Part shown: positions 50,536 through 60,061 of the stretch, in pieces
How positions within the stretch are numbered: position 1 is the stretch's first letter
Layout of the letters: every line of letters starts with the position of its first letter
From: Syntrophobacter fumaroxidans MPOB
Lineage (GTDB): Bacteria > Desulfobacterota > Syntrophobacteria > Syntrophobacterales > Syntrophobacteraceae
Length of the DNA stretch: 64,000 bases
NCBI RefSeq assembly: GCF_000014965.1
Contig: NC_008554.1
Location: 3,212,001-3,276,000, forward strand
Direction: 5' to 3'
Position numbers and translations under genes: made by a program
Notes under the pieces: generated by a model
Told to the model about the DNA's origin: nothing
Seen by the model: the letters and a program-made list of their open reading frames with translations, nothing else
The model's database searches: none

Positions 50536-52975
50536 GGTAATGATCGTCGAGGATGATGCCATTGTGGCGTCTCATTTGGAACGGATCCTGGTGCAGTCGG
50601 GCTACTCGGTGGTGGGAATGGTCGCAACCGGTGAAGACGCCGTGGAAAGGGCCCCCGTGCTCAGCCCCGCCATCGTGCTCATGGACATCCGGCTGATGGG
50701 CGATATGAACGGCATCGAAGCCGCGGACAAGATACGCTCCAGGCTCGACATCCCCGTTATCTACCTGACCGCCTACACCGACCATGAGCTCCTGCGGCAG
50801 GCCAGGGCCACGCAGCCATACGCCTACCTTACCAAGCCGGTGCGGGACCGTGAGTTGTGCGCCGGCCTGGAAATGGCGCTCTACAAACATGAAACCGACC
50901 GGAAAATACGGCACATCAACCAGGTCCTGCGGGCGATCCGGGACGTGGATCAACTCATCACACGGGAGCGCAACCGAGAACGGCTTTTGGAAGAAGCATG
51001 CCAAATCCTGGTCCGAACGCGAGGTTACGTCATGGTCTGGATCGGACGGACCGGGGAAGACGGGTTGAGTCTGGTTCCGGTGGCCCATGCCGGACAGGGA
51101 GCCGGCACTCTTGAGCAGGTCACGATGGGCTGGAGCCCCGAGGGTGCCCCGGAAAAGGCGAAGGCACACCCACCCGGCACCTGCCCGACGCTGGTGTGCC
51201 AGGACGTCGCCCGGGATCCGGCCTGCGGCGCCTACCGCGCCGACGCCCTGCGCCGCGGCTACGCTTCGTTTGCCATGGTGCCCATGATCAACAGCGATCG
51301 ACTCTATGGAATGCTCAACGTCTACGCCAACTGCCCCGGCGCTTTTTCGGACGAAGAGCTGGATCTCCTGCGCGAAGTGGCAGGGGACCTCGCCCTGGGG
51401 ATGCGGAGCATCGAGGAAGAAGAGGAACGCAAGCGCGCCGAAGACGCCCTGCGCGAAAGCGAAGCCCGCTTCCGCCTGCTCGCCGAGAACTCCACGGACA
51501 TTATCTCCCGCCGTTTGCCGGACGGGCGCACCCTTTACGTGTCTCCAGCCTGCCGCTCCGTGATGGGTTACGAACCGGCGGAGCTGCAGGAACTCTCCGC
51601 GTTCGATTTCGTTCATCCCGAGGATCTGGACCGGGTCTTGCGGGAATTTCAGGCCGCCGCTTCCAGCCTTCGGCCCTTCCACGTCGAGTATCGAGTCCGG
51701 CGCAAGGACGGAGCGTACACATGGCTTGAGGCCAGGGGCCGCCCGATCGTCGACCAAACCACAGGCGCCGTGGTCGAATTCCATTCGTCCTCGCGCGACG
51801 TCTCGCAACGCAAACAGGAGGAGCAGGAGCGGGCGGCCCTTGAAGAACGGCTGCGACAATCCCAGAAGATGGAGGCCATCGGCACGCTGGCGGGCGGAAT
51901 CGCCCATGACTTCAACAACCTCCTCATGGGCATCCAGGGTTACACCTCCATCATGCTCTTTGAAATGGACCGCAACCATCCCTACCACGACAAGCTCAAA
52001 GCCATAGAGAGCCAGGTCCGAAGCGGCGCGGAGCTCACCCGCCAACTCCTCGGCTTCGCTTACAGCGGGAAATATGAAACCAAGCCCATCAACGCGAACG
52101 ATCTCCTCGAAACGACCGCCACCATCTTCGGTCGGGCCAAGCAGGAAATCACGATCCTCATGGATCTCGATGCGGATCTTCGTGCGGTGGAGGTGGACCG
52201 GGGGCAGATCGAACAGGTGCTGCTCAATCTCTATGTGAACGCCTGGCACGCCATGCCCGGCGGAGGGGAGCTGCGCGCGGCATCCCGGAACGTGGAGCTC
52301 GATGAAGACACGGCGGCTCTTCACGCCGTGGAACGGGGCGAGTACGTGGAAATCGAGGTGACCGACACCGGGATCGGGATGGATCCTAAAACCAGGGAAA
52401 GGGTTTTCGAACCCTTCTTCACTACGAAGGAAATGGGCAGGGGAACCGGTCTCGGTCTCGCCTCCGCATATGCCATCATCAAGAACCACGGCGGTTTCAT
52501 GGAAGTGCACAGCGAACCGGGCATCGGAACGACGTTCAAGATCTTTCTCCCCGCTTCGTCCAAGCCCCCCGTGGGCACGACACAACCCGCGCAGGCCCCC
52601 CTGAAAGGCTCGGAGACCATCCTCCTCGTCGACGACCAGGATATCGTCCTGGAGCCCACCAAGTGCATGCTCGAGACGCTCGGCTACACGGTTTTCACCG
52701 CCATGAGCGGAGAGGAGGCGCTCGACATCTTCCGGGAATCCGCCCGCTGCATCGACCTGGTGATTCTTGACATGATCATGCCGGAATTGAGCGGAAGCGA
52801 CACCTATGACGAGCTGCGCGCGATGTCGCCCGGCGTGAAGGTGGTCCTTTCAAGCGGGTACAGCCTGAACGGGCAGGCGGAGACAATACTGGCGCGCGGC
52901 TGCAACGGGTTTATTCAGAAGCCGTTCAACGTGACGGAATTGTCCCGCAAGCTCAGAGAAATCCTCGACGGCTGA
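50522..52975 (+). CDS. Hybrid histidine kinase: receiver, GAF, PAS, kinase, receiver
   Basis: An 817-residue cytoplasmic hybrid. The N-terminal receiver (MIVEDDAIVASHLERIL, Asp in VLMDIRLMGD, KPVRD) occupies about 1-125. A GAF domain (about 140-305) has several cysteines (CPTLVCQDVARDPACGAY), and a PAS domain lies near 320-440. The kinase has GIAHDFNNLL near 460 and ATPase boxes (NLYVNAWHAMP, DTGIGMDP, GLGLAS). A second receiver (LLVDDQDIVL ... VILDMIMPE ... KPF) is near 697-815. The first receiver probably accepts phosphate from the overlapping upstream kinase. No output DNA-binding domain is seen. Confidence 0.9.
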   Translation: MDAAKVMIVEDDAIVASHLERILVQSGYSVVGMVATGEDAVERAPVLSPAIVLMDIRLMGDMNGIEAADKIRSRLDIPVIYLTAYTDHELLRQARATQPYAYLTKPVRDRELCAGLEMALYKHETDRKIRHINQVLRAIRDVDQLITRERNRERLLEEACQILVRTRGYVMVWIGRTGEDGLSLVPVAHAGQGAGTLEQVTMGWSPEGAPEKAKAHPPGTCPTLVCQDVARDPACGAYRADALRRGYASFAMVPMINSDRLYGMLNVYANCPGAFSDEELDLLREVAGDLALGMRSIEEEEERKRAEDALRESEARFRLLAENSTDIISRRLPDGRTLYVSPACRSVMGYEPAELQELSAFDFVHPEDLDRVLREFQAAASSLRPFHVEYRVRRKDGAYTWLEARGRPIVDQTTGAVVEFHSSSRDVSQRKQEEQERAALEERLRQSQKMEAIGTLAGGIAHDFNNLLMGIQGYTSIMLFEMDRNHPYHDKLKAIESQVRSGAELTRQLLGFAYSGKYETKPINANDLLETTATIFGRAKQEITILMDLDADLRAVEVDRGQIEQVLLNLYVNAWHAMPGGGELRAASRNVELDEDTAALHAVERGEYVEIEVTDTGIGMDPKTRERVFEPFFTTKEMGRGTGLGLASAYAIIKNHGGFMEVHSEPGIGTTFKIFLPASSKPPVGTTQPAQAPLKGSETILLVDDQDIVLEPTKCMLETLGYTVFTAMSGEEALDIFRESARCIDLVILDMIMPELSGSDTYDELRAMSPGVKVVLSSGYSLNGQAETILARGCNGFIQKPFNVTELSRKLREILDG

Positions 52976-53000
52976 TGCCCCGGGCTTCGAGCGACCGGTA

Positions 53001-54188
53001 TCAAAAGAAGAAATCGTATTCGGGAAGGCGGTAGAGCCGCCGAATGTAAGAAGTGAGCGTATCCGGCAGGTATCTTCCCCACATCTTGATGGGTGGCGGG
53101 TCGATGTTCACTTCGGGCGAAAATCCCACCGAAAAGAGATACTCGAGCAAAAATTCGACGTTGAGGGGAATGTATCCCTTGTACACCTTGTTGTCCCTCT
53201 GCGCGATGATGCGTTCCTCGTGAATGCTGCGCCCGAGCTCCGATTCCACCATTTCCGGAAAAGTGGTCAGAATCAGCTCCACGTTGATTCTCGGATCCCC
53301 GCCCTCGAACAAGGGTTCAATCCCGGCTCGCAGCCTTTCCTCGGGCACCCCGCGGTTCAGGTATTTCTCCCAGGCGCGAGAATCCCGATATCGGCGCTCC
53401 ACCTGTTCCCGGTCCCACCCGACGCGCAGAATAAGGCTGTCCGCCCTGTAGTTGCCTCGAAAATACTCCCTCTCCACAACCTCGATGTCCTTCTCCGCGG
53501 CAATGGCCGCCTGCAGGCGAGACAACCGTTCCTCGTCGCAAATGATCTTCATGCCGGCCACGTCGTTGATGGTCAGGGCGTCCATGTCGAACTTGATTTC
53601 CCCTGCCTGGAAACTCCTGGCAATGCCCCTCTCCGCCTGGACGAACTCCTGCACCATTTCCCTCTCGGGCGTGAGCAGACGATCGAGGGGAATCCCATAT
53701 TCTCCGGCCCGCTCCTCGGCCATCCGCCGCGCCCGGGTCTGCACCGACTCGAAAATCCAGTTGGCCAGCCGGCGGTTGGCCTTCTCGGCGATTCTCTTGG
53801 GTCGTTTCAGCCGGTACAGTCCCACCAACTGCCCACTGCCGTCCAGGCACATGACTCCGTTGATGGGAGCATCGGTATAGTAGAAATCGGGATTGCTCCG
53901 GTACGCGCGGCAAAGCTCCTGCACCCGCGGCCCCATCTCGCGCGGGCACCTCAGAATGGCGTCCCGGAGCTCCCCCTTGAGGTGGATGCGCCTCGCTTCA
54001 AACGGCTCGGGGTAAATCTTTCCAATCAGTCGCCGGGCCAGTTCCTCCAGGGTCACCCCGGCAACGTACCCGTCGCAGATGAGGATTTCCGTGAGGGCCA
54101 GGCCGTCCGTCTTCTCGGGCCTGCCGCAAAACCACCGCTCGGCGATGTCGAGCAGGTTTCGGCGGTGAATGAAAGATGTCAGGTACAT
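53001..54188 (-). CDS. Uncharacterised protein with a possible RelA/SpoT-like nucleotidyltransferase fold
   Basis: A 395-residue protein not recognised with confidence. From about residue 205 the sequence resembles the RelA/SpoT synthetase fold: TINDVAGMKIICDEERLSRL (compare the D-x-A-G-x-R core), EREYFRGNYRADSLIL, and later NVELILTTFPEMVESELGRS (compare the vEiQiRT segment). Catalytic residues are not all obvious, so it could be inactive or different. The N-terminal 200 residues are helical with many Arg. The ATG at 54188 is chosen because a GTG start at 54248 adds only low-complexity residues. It is transcribed alone, convergent with the hybrid kinase. Confidence 0.5.
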   Translation of the reverse strand: MYLTSFIHRRNLLDIAERWFCGRPEKTDGLALTEILICDGYVAGVTLEELARRLIGKIYPEPFEARRIHLKGELRDAILRCPREMGPRVQELCRAYRSNPDFYYTDAPINGVMCLDGSGQLVGLYRLKRPKRIAEKANRRLANWIFESVQTRARRMAEERAGEYGIPLDRLLTPEREMVQEFVQAERGIARSFQAGEIKFDMDALTINDVAGMKIICDEERLSRLQAAIAAEKDIEVVEREYFRGNYRADSLILRVGWDREQVERRYRDSRAWEKYLNRGVPEERLRAGIEPLFEGGDPRINVELILTTFPEMVESELGRSIHEERIIAQRDNKVYKGYIPLNVEFLLEYLFSVGFSPEVNIDPPPIKMWGRYLPDTLTSYIRRLYRLPEYDFFF

Positions 54189-54596
54189 GGAATACGGCCC
54201 CGCGGTTTCAGGAATCGGGGGCGACCATCGCCCGCGCGTCCGTCGCACTCGGCGGCAGAGGAATCCGCGCCTGCGCCGGAAATCTCCCCGGGGCGGTCAT
54301 CCCGCACGGACATGGATGCCGCGGGCAGGCAGGACAAGCGCCGCCCGGAACGGTCACCTTGTTCAGCACCGATTAGAGTGTAACACACTTTTGGCCCGGC
54401 AGCCTCAATATTCCCTTATTCCGGCCCGTTGCGGGGAGTCCCGTCGCCACGCAATCACGCATTGAAGCCGACAGCCGGATAGGATATACGGTGGCGTGCA
54501 AGGACGTCACTTCATCGTGCCCGAGCGCGGCCGCCGCAGCACCGGCGCCGTTCGCGCCGAACGCCGGGATGATCGGCACACCGAAAGGAGCTCATC
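54189..54596. other. Divergent intergenic region
   Basis: 408 bp between the RelA/SpoT-like gene and the rightward hydrolase gene. It presumably holds promoters for both, but no clear -35/-10 pair or operator was recognised. No gene was seen. Confidence 0.4.
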
Positions 54597-55184
54597 GTGA
54601 ACAAGGATTCGCAGCGTTTCGGACTCATCATCGTCGATATGCAAAACGACTTCGTCCTGCCCGGTTCCCCCACCGCGCTCGACGGAGCCTACGCGACCAT
54701 CCCCGAAATCGTTCGGGCGCTCGAGTTCTTCAGAGAGCGCAAGTGGCCCGTCTTTCACGTCGTGCGCGAATACCGCGAAGACGGCAGCGACATCGAATCG
54801 TTCCGCTACGGGAGGTTCATGGAACAATACAAGTGCGGCGTTCCCGGCACCCGGGGATGCGAGATCGTGGCCGAGTTGACCCCCCTGCCGGGCGAATATC
54901 GGATCGTGAAGAACCGGTTCAGCGCGTTCATGCTGACCGAGCTGGACTTCATGTTGAGGAGGCTTGGCTTAGACCGCATCGCGGTCTGCGGAACGCAGTA
55001 CCCGAACTGCATTCGAACCACGGTGTTCGATGGAGTCGCCTACGGTTACGCAGTGACCGTGCTGACCGATGCGACTTCGGCCAGGACGCCGGAAATCGCC
55101 GCCGCCAACATCACCGACATGCGCAACATCGACGTCGAGTGCATCACCGTGGAGGAATTCGTGAAAGCGCAGGCGCCGCGCTAG
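54597..55184 (+). CDS. Isochorismatase-family cysteine hydrolase
   Basis: A 195-residue hydrolase with the triad Asp (LIIVDMQNDFV), Lys (IVKNRFSAF) and Cys (GTQYPNCIRTTVFD). It is similar to nicotinamidases and related amidases. The locus at 4483 already supplies the pncA-like gene coupled with pncB, so this one may have another amide substrate. The start is GTG, with AAAGGAG 6 bases upstream. It stands alone; prfC lies 360 bp downstream with its own promoter. Confidence 0.85.
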   Translation: MNKDSQRFGLIIVDMQNDFVLPGSPTALDGAYATIPEIVRALEFFRERKWPVFHVVREYREDGSDIESFRYGRFMEQYKCGVPGTRGCEIVAELTPLPGEYRIVKNRFSAFMLTELDFMLRRLGLDRIAVCGTQYPNCIRTTVFDGVAYGYAVTVLTDATSARTPEIAAANITDMRNIDVECITVEEFVKAQAPR

Positions 55185-55363
55185 ACGGCTCCCGGACATT
55201 CCCGGTGCCGGTATGCCGGCGTGAGCGGGTGCGGGGCCATCACGGTTGATATCGAACACTGCCTTGCACCCTTATCCCGGTGGAAGCGGGGGCGGGAATT
55301 GCGGGGTCGTGCGCTTTGCCCGTGCGTCTCTTCCTGGTGGAGCGTTTTCCTCAAAAGCATTTA

Positions 55364-55392
55364 TTGATTCCATGGAAGGAAAAAAGTATATT
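55364..55392 (+). promoter_or_regulatory. Sigma-70-type promoter of prfC
   Basis: TTGATT (55364-55369) and TATATT (55387-55392) at the ideal 17-bp spacing, giving a leader of roughly 145 nt before the prfC start. Confidence 0.6.
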
Positions 55393-55425
55393 ATCAGGTT
55401 TGAAAGAAGCCCAGTCGCTCGGAAT

Positions 55426-55476
55426 AGCCGGAATCGGCTGATCCCCGTCTTCCCAGGGTCAGTTATTCCGGCTTTT
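55426..55476 (+). terminator. Long hairpin with short T-run in the prfC leader (attenuator-like)
   Basis: AGCCGGAAT (55426-55434) pairs with ATTCCGGCT (55465-55473). An inner stem CTGA(T)CCC (55438-55446) pairs with GGGTCAG (55456-55462) with one bulge. TTT follows immediately. It lies between the promoter and the prfC start, so it can act only as an attenuator or structured leader. Confidence 0.5.
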
Positions 55477-55544
55477 CATTGTGCCCTTTCCGGGAACATG
55501 CGATTGCGCACCAGGCGCAATCGCGACCATTCGAGGTCTATGAA

Positions 55545-57131
55545 GTGAATCACCGGCACAGACAGGAAATCGACCGGCGGCGGACTTTCGGCATCATCAG
55601 CCACCCCGATGCCGGAAAGACGACCCTTACGGAAAAACTGCTCCTGTTCGGAGGAGCCATCCAACTGGCGGGGGCGGTCAAAGCGCGCAAGGCCTCCAGG
55701 CATGCCACCAGCGACTGGATGGCCATCGAACGCGAGCGCGGCATATCCGTGACGACTTCCGTAATGAAGTTCAATTACCGGGACTTCGAGATCAATTTGC
55801 TCGACACCCCCGGCCACCAGGATTTTTCGGAAGACACCTACCGGGTGCTCACCGCCGTGGACAGCGCCCTCATGGTCATCGACAGCGCCAAGGGCGTGGA
55901 GCCTCAGACCGAAAAACTGATGGAAGTCTGCCGCATGCGCAACACTCCCATCATCACCTTCATCAACAAGCTCGACAGGGAAGGACAATCGCCGCTCGCC
56001 CTGCTCGGAGAAATCGAGGACAAGCTCCAGATCGAATGCACTCCCCTGTCCTGGCCGATCGGTTCCGGGAAGAGCTTCAAAGGAGTCTACGATCTTCTCG
56101 GAAAGAAGCTCCATCTTTTCGCCCCCGGGCAGGAAACCCGCACCAATGGGGGCATGGTCTTCGACGACCTCTCCGATGCGGCGCTGGACGAGCTCCTCGG
56201 CCGCCAGGCCGTCCAGTTGAGGGAAGATGTGGAGCTGCTCGAAGGAGCGGCGAACCCCCTGGAACAGGAGCATTACCTGCGGGGCAACCAGACTCCGGTT
56301 TTCTTCGGCAGCGCGCTCAACAATTTCGGCGTTCGCGAGTTGCTGGACGCTTTCGTGCAGATGGCTCCCCCGCCTCACGCCCGCCCGACGGTCTCCCGGG
56401 AAGTGTCCCCCTATGAAGACCAGTTTTCGGGATTCGTGTTCAAGATTCAAGCCAACATGGACCCCGCCCACCGGGACCGGATCGCCTTCCTGCGCATCTG
56501 CTCGGGAAAGTACACGCGCGGGATGAAGGTGATCCACCATCGCGCCGGCAGGGAGATGAACATCGCCAACGCCACCATCTTTCTCGCCCAGGACCGCACC
56601 AATATCGATGAGGCGTACCCCGGTGACATCATCGGCATCCACAATCACGGCACCATCAAGATCGGCGATACCTTCACCGAAAAAGAGCCGCTGCGGTTCA
56701 CGGGCATACCCAGCTTCGCGCCGGAACATTTCCGGCGGGTCATTCTGAAGAACCCCCTCAAGGTCAAGCAACTGCGGAAAGGACTCGCTCAGTTGACGGA
56801 GGAAGGTGCGGTCCAGGTGTTCCGGCCTCTTGCGGCCAGGGACTACATCCTGGGCGCCGTCGGCGTTCTGCAGTTCGATGTCACGGTCGCCCGCCTGAGA
56901 ACCGAGTACGGCGTCGATGCGGACTATGAGCCGGCGGGATACGCGGCGGCGCGCTGGGTCGAATCTGACTCCAGAAACGTCATGGAGGAATTTGAAAAGG
57001 AGAACCGGGGCAGCCTGGCCTTGGATGGGGAGGACCGTCTGACCTACCTCGCGCCGAACGAATGGCGGCTCGGATTCGTCATGGAAGACTGGCCCCGAAT
57101 CAGATTCCGGAAAAGCATGGAATGCAATTGA
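55545..57131 (+). CDS. prfC: Peptide chain release factor 3
   Basis: RF3 is a GTPase that recycles RF1/RF2 from the ribosome after termination. G-motifs are [40 protein letters not shown] and the following domains typical of RF3. From the GTG at 55545 it has 528 residues, the expected length; GAGG lies about 9 bases upstream. The frame is open upstream, but those residues overlap the leader hairpin and are not conserved. It has its own promoter and hairpin leader. Confidence 0.95.
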   Translation: MNHRHRQEIDRRRTFGIISHPDAGKTTLTEKLLLFGGAIQLAGAVKARKASRHATSDWMAIERERGISVTTSVMKFNYRDFEINLLDTPGHQDFSEDTYRVLTAVDSALMVIDSAKGVEPQTEKLMEVCRMRNTPIITFINKLDREGQSPLALLGEIEDKLQIECTPLSWPIGSGKSFKGVYDLLGKKLHLFAPGQETRTNGGMVFDDLSDAALDELLGRQAVQLREDVELLEGAANPLEQEHYLRGNQTPVFFGSALNNFGVRELLDAFVQMAPPPHARPTVSREVSPYEDQFSGFVFKIQANMDPAHRDRIAFLRICSGKYTRGMKVIHHRAGREMNIANATIFLAQDRTNIDEAYPGDIIGIHNHGTIKIGDTFTEKEPLRFTGIPSFAPEHFRRVILKNPLKVKQLRKGLAQLTEEGAVQVFRPLAARDYILGAVGVLQFDVTVARLRTEYGVDADYEPAGYAAARWVESDSRNVMEEFEKENRGSLALDGEDRLTYLAPNEWRLGFVMEDWPRIRFRKSMECN

Positions 57132-57360
57132 CCCCGGGTGAGGGCGCGGCGTTTCTTTCCCCGGGCCGATTTTCGTGCCGACGCATGGATGCTGCCCCTC
57201 AAAACGAATAATAAAAAAAGTTGGCGAAACCGAGTATTAGATATATTTAGTAAAAGATAGGAGTTAGTTCCAGAATTCATCGTGGGTTTTGGTTCGCTTC
57301 CGAAAGTCCCGCGGATGCAAATATTCGCGGGGTAAACATCTTCTGGAAAAGGAACGGCTA

Positions 57361-58962
57361 TTGGCATACACCCTGGTTACGAATCTCTTCGGTTGCACCC
57401 GCAGGCTGCGGAGCAAGGAAGAACGCAAAGAACGCGAGGAAACCGCGCCGACCGTGTCGGAGCCTGAACCGGCCGCCTCATCCGACACTGCGGCAACCGC
57501 ACCGGTCGCCGACGACACCGCACCCGGTGAGCGCCCGAAGAAGCGGCGCCCGCGCCGGAGGCAAGGCCGCCGCTCCGGGAGAAAACCCCTTCCCGAAACG
57601 CCACTGGAAGCAGGCCCTGTTGAAACTCCTGAAGAAAGCCGCGAACCGGAGGCGGCCGAGCCCTGGGACATCGATCAATTTCAGGTGGATCCCGAGGAAG
57701 GGAAGACCCGCTTTCACGACCTCGATCTGCCCGCGCCGATCCTGCGCGGCATCGCCGACGCCGAGTTCCGTTACTGCACGCCCATCCAGGCGGCCCTGCT
57801 GCCGCACACCCTCAACGGGCTGGATGCGGCAGGCCGCGCTCAGACGGGCACCGGGAAAACCGCGGTCTTCATCATCACCATGCTCACCCAATTCCTGCGC
57901 AACCCGGCGCCCGAAGGCCGTCGGAAAGGAACTCCCCGCGCCCTTGTCCTGGCGCCGACGCGAGAGCTTGCCCTGCAGATCGAGAAGGAAACGCACCTTC
58001 TGTCCCGCCACACGCCGTTCAAGAGCGTGGCTATATTCGGCGGCATGGATTACGAGAAGCAAAAGCGCCGCCTCACCGGTGAGGTCATCGATATTGTGGT
58101 GGCTACCCCCGGACGGTTGCTGGATTTCAAACGGCAGGGCGATCTTCATCTCAGTAAGGTGGAAATCCTGGTGATCGATGAGGCCGACCGGATGCTCGAC
58201 ATGGGTTTCATCCCGGATGTCCAGCGGATCATTCACTACACGCCGCCCAAGGCGCAACGTCAGACTATGCTGTTCAGCGCCACGCTGACCGCCGAGGTCA
58301 CCCGGTTCGCCTCCCAGTGGACCCGGAACCCCGTGACGGTCGAGATCGAGCCCGAGCAAGTCGCAGTGGACACGGTCAACCAGCGCGTGCTCATCACCAC
58401 TATCGATGAGAAATTCACCCTGCTCTTCAATATGATCACGCGACAGAATCTCGACAGGGTCATCGTTTTCACCAACCGTCGCGACCAGGCCAGGAGGCTG
58501 ACGGAACGCCTGGGGAGCTACGGCATCAGCTGCGCCCTGCTCTCGGGGGAAGTGGACCAGAAAAAGCGGGTCAAGACCCTGGAGGAATTCCGGAACGGAA
58601 AGATCCGGGTGCTCGTGGCGACCGACGTGGCCGCCCGGGGGCTCCACGTGGAAGCCGTGAGCCACGTGTTCAACTACAACATGCCCATGGATCCCGAGGA
58701 CTACGTGCACAGGATCGGTCGAACCGGGCGCGCGGGAACAAGCGGTATATCCGTGAGCTTCGCCAGCGAGGACGACTCTTTTCTGATCCCGGCCCTGGAG
58801 AAGTACCTCGGACACGAAATCCACTGCGAACACCCGGACGAGGACATGCTGGAGACTCTGCCCGAACCGACGCACACCCCCGTTGCCGCGGAGCGCCCCA
58901 GGCGGTCCGGGCCTTACCGGGGCAGGAACCCCAGAAGCACCGGCCGGAGAAAAACCGGCTGA
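57361..58962 (+). CDS. DEAD-box RNA helicase (RhlB/RhlE-like)
   Basis: An ATP-dependent RNA helicase. A ~100-residue basic and acidic low-complexity N-terminal tail precedes the core: Q motif FHDLDLPAPIL...CTPIQ, Walker A AQTGTGKT, PTRELALQ, VATPGRLL, DEAD in VIDEADRMLDMGF, SAT, then VATDVAARGLH and HRIGRTGRAG. A short Arg-rich tail ends the protein. The start is uncertain: TTG at 57361 with GGAAAAGG/GGAAC upstream is used, while a TTG at 57289 keeps the frame open. The 57180-57260 leader is AT-rich and may contain a promoter, as in many cold-induced helicases. About 533 residues. Confidence 0.88.
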   Translation: MAYTLVTNLFGCTRRLRSKEERKEREETAPTVSEPEPAASSDTAATAPVADDTAPGERPKKRRPRRRQGRRSGRKPLPETPLEAGPVETPEESREPEAAEPWDIDQFQVDPEEGKTRFHDLDLPAPILRGIADAEFRYCTPIQAALLPHTLNGLDAAGRAQTGTGKTAVFIITMLTQFLRNPAPEGRRKGTPRALVLAPTRELALQIEKETHLLSRHTPFKSVAIFGGMDYEKQKRRLTGEVIDIVVATPGRLLDFKRQGDLHLSKVEILVIDEADRMLDMGFIPDVQRIIHYTPPKAQRQTMLFSATLTAEVTRFASQWTRNPVTVEIEPEQVAVDTVNQRVLITTIDEKFTLLFNMITRQNLDRVIVFTNRRDQARRLTERLGSYGISCALLSGEVDQKKRVKTLEEFRNGKIRVLVATDVAARGLHVEAVSHVFNYNMPMDPEDYVHRIGRTGRAGTSGISVSFASEDDSFLIPALEKYLGHEIHCEHPDEDMLETLPEPTHTPVAAERPRRSGPYRGRNPRSTGRRKTG

Positions 58963-58980
58963 GCCCCTCGGCCCTGCGGT

Positions 58981-59910
58981 TCAGCGGCACAGCGTGCGCG
59001 CCTGCCGTTCGGCATGGTATGAGCTGCGCACCAGGGGACCGCTTTCCACCCAGGCAAACCCCATGGCTTGCGCGGATTCCTTGAGCTCCTGGAACTCCCG
59101 GGGAGTGTAATAGCGAATCACCGGAAAGTGGCGTGCGGATGGGCTCAGGTACTGGCCGACGGTCAGGATGTCGCATCCGACCTCGCGCAGGTCCGCCATC
59201 GCCTCCAGGAGCTCGTCCCGCGTCTCGCCAAGTCCCGCCATGAGCCCGGACTTGGTGAGCACTTCCATAGACAGCTTTTTCACATTCCGCAGCAGCGCGA
59301 GGGATCTCCCGTACACGGCCTGCGGCCGCACCGAACCGTACAGCCGTTCAACCGTCTCGATGTTGTGCCCGAGGATTTCCGGGCGGGCGTCGACCACCTT
59401 GCGCAACGCTTCGACGTCTCCTCCGAAATCGGGAACGAGCACCTCGACCGTACACCCTCGAACCCGCCCGTGGACACTCCGGATGGTTTCGGCGAACCGG
59501 GCGGCGCCCCCGTCATCGAGGTCGTCCCGGGAGACCGAGGTGATCACCACGTGGCGCAAATGCATCGCAGCGGCCGCTTCCGCCACTTCAAAGGGTTCAC
59601 GGTCATCCATGGAGAGAGGGGCCGGATTTCCCGTCCGGACCGCACAGAACCGGCAGCTTCGCGTGCAGATTTTGCCCAGTATCAGGAACGTGGCCGTGCC
59701 GCCGCCCCAGCACTCCGCCATGTTCGGGCAAACGGCCTCCTCGCACACGGTGTGGAGGGCTTTCAGGCGCATCAGTCGTTTGAGGTCCTCGAAGGCCTTT
59801 CCGTGCGGCATCCTGACCCTCAGCCAGGAGGGGCGGGGGGGCTTCGCCGGCCGCCCGTTCGGCGCGCATCCGGTTTTCCGGATTGGAATGCCCCTGTCCC
59901 GATCGTTCAC
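58981..59910 (-). CDS. lipA: Lipoyl synthase
   Basis: LipA is a radical-SAM enzyme that inserts two sulfurs into octanoyl-carrier protein to make the lipoyl cofactor. The auxiliary cluster is carried by CEEAVCPNMAECW, and the SAM cluster by CTRSCRFC. Further family motifs are TSVSRDDLDDGGAARFA, HNIETVERLYGSVRP, KSGLMAGLGE and GQYLSPS. The GTG at 59910 is preferred because AAGGAG lies 5 bases upstream; longer starts at 59931 or 59946 would place that site inside the gene. It follows lpd on the minus strand, so cofactor synthesis is grouped with the dehydrogenase complex that needs it. Confidence 0.94.
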   Translation of the reverse strand: MNDRDRGIPIRKTGCAPNGRPAKPPRPSWLRVRMPHGKAFEDLKRLMRLKALHTVCEEAVCPNMAECWGGGTATFLILGKICTRSCRFCAVRTGNPAPLSMDDREPFEVAEAAAAMHLRHVVITSVSRDDLDDGGAARFAETIRSVHGRVRGCTVEVLVPDFGGDVEALRKVVDARPEILGHNIETVERLYGSVRPQAVYGRSLALLRNVKKLSMEVLTKSGLMAGLGETRDELLEAMADLREVGCDILTVGQYLSPSARHFPVIRYYTPREFQELKESAQAMGFAWVESGPLVRSSYHAERQARTLCR

Positions 59911-60061
59911 GTTCACTCCTTGACCAAGCATAGGCCAACGGGTCATTGAAAAAATGAAAGCCGCGATGTTTTATTCCGGCAAACGGACGTGAGCAGGACG
60001 CTCACAACGAAGCGCGAAAGCTGCCGCCCTCGTTTCCGCGGACCGCAACGAGCCGCCGCCA

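Noticed and set aside
53311-53325. GGGTTCAATCCCGG resembling a tRNA T-arm
   Set aside because: It lies inside the coding sequence at 53001-54188, and no acceptor stem, D-arm or anticodon arm can be formed around it.
55246-55548. A 100-codon frame across the prfC promoter and leader
   Set aside because: It spans the promoter and hairpin, has no ribosome site and shows no family resemblance.
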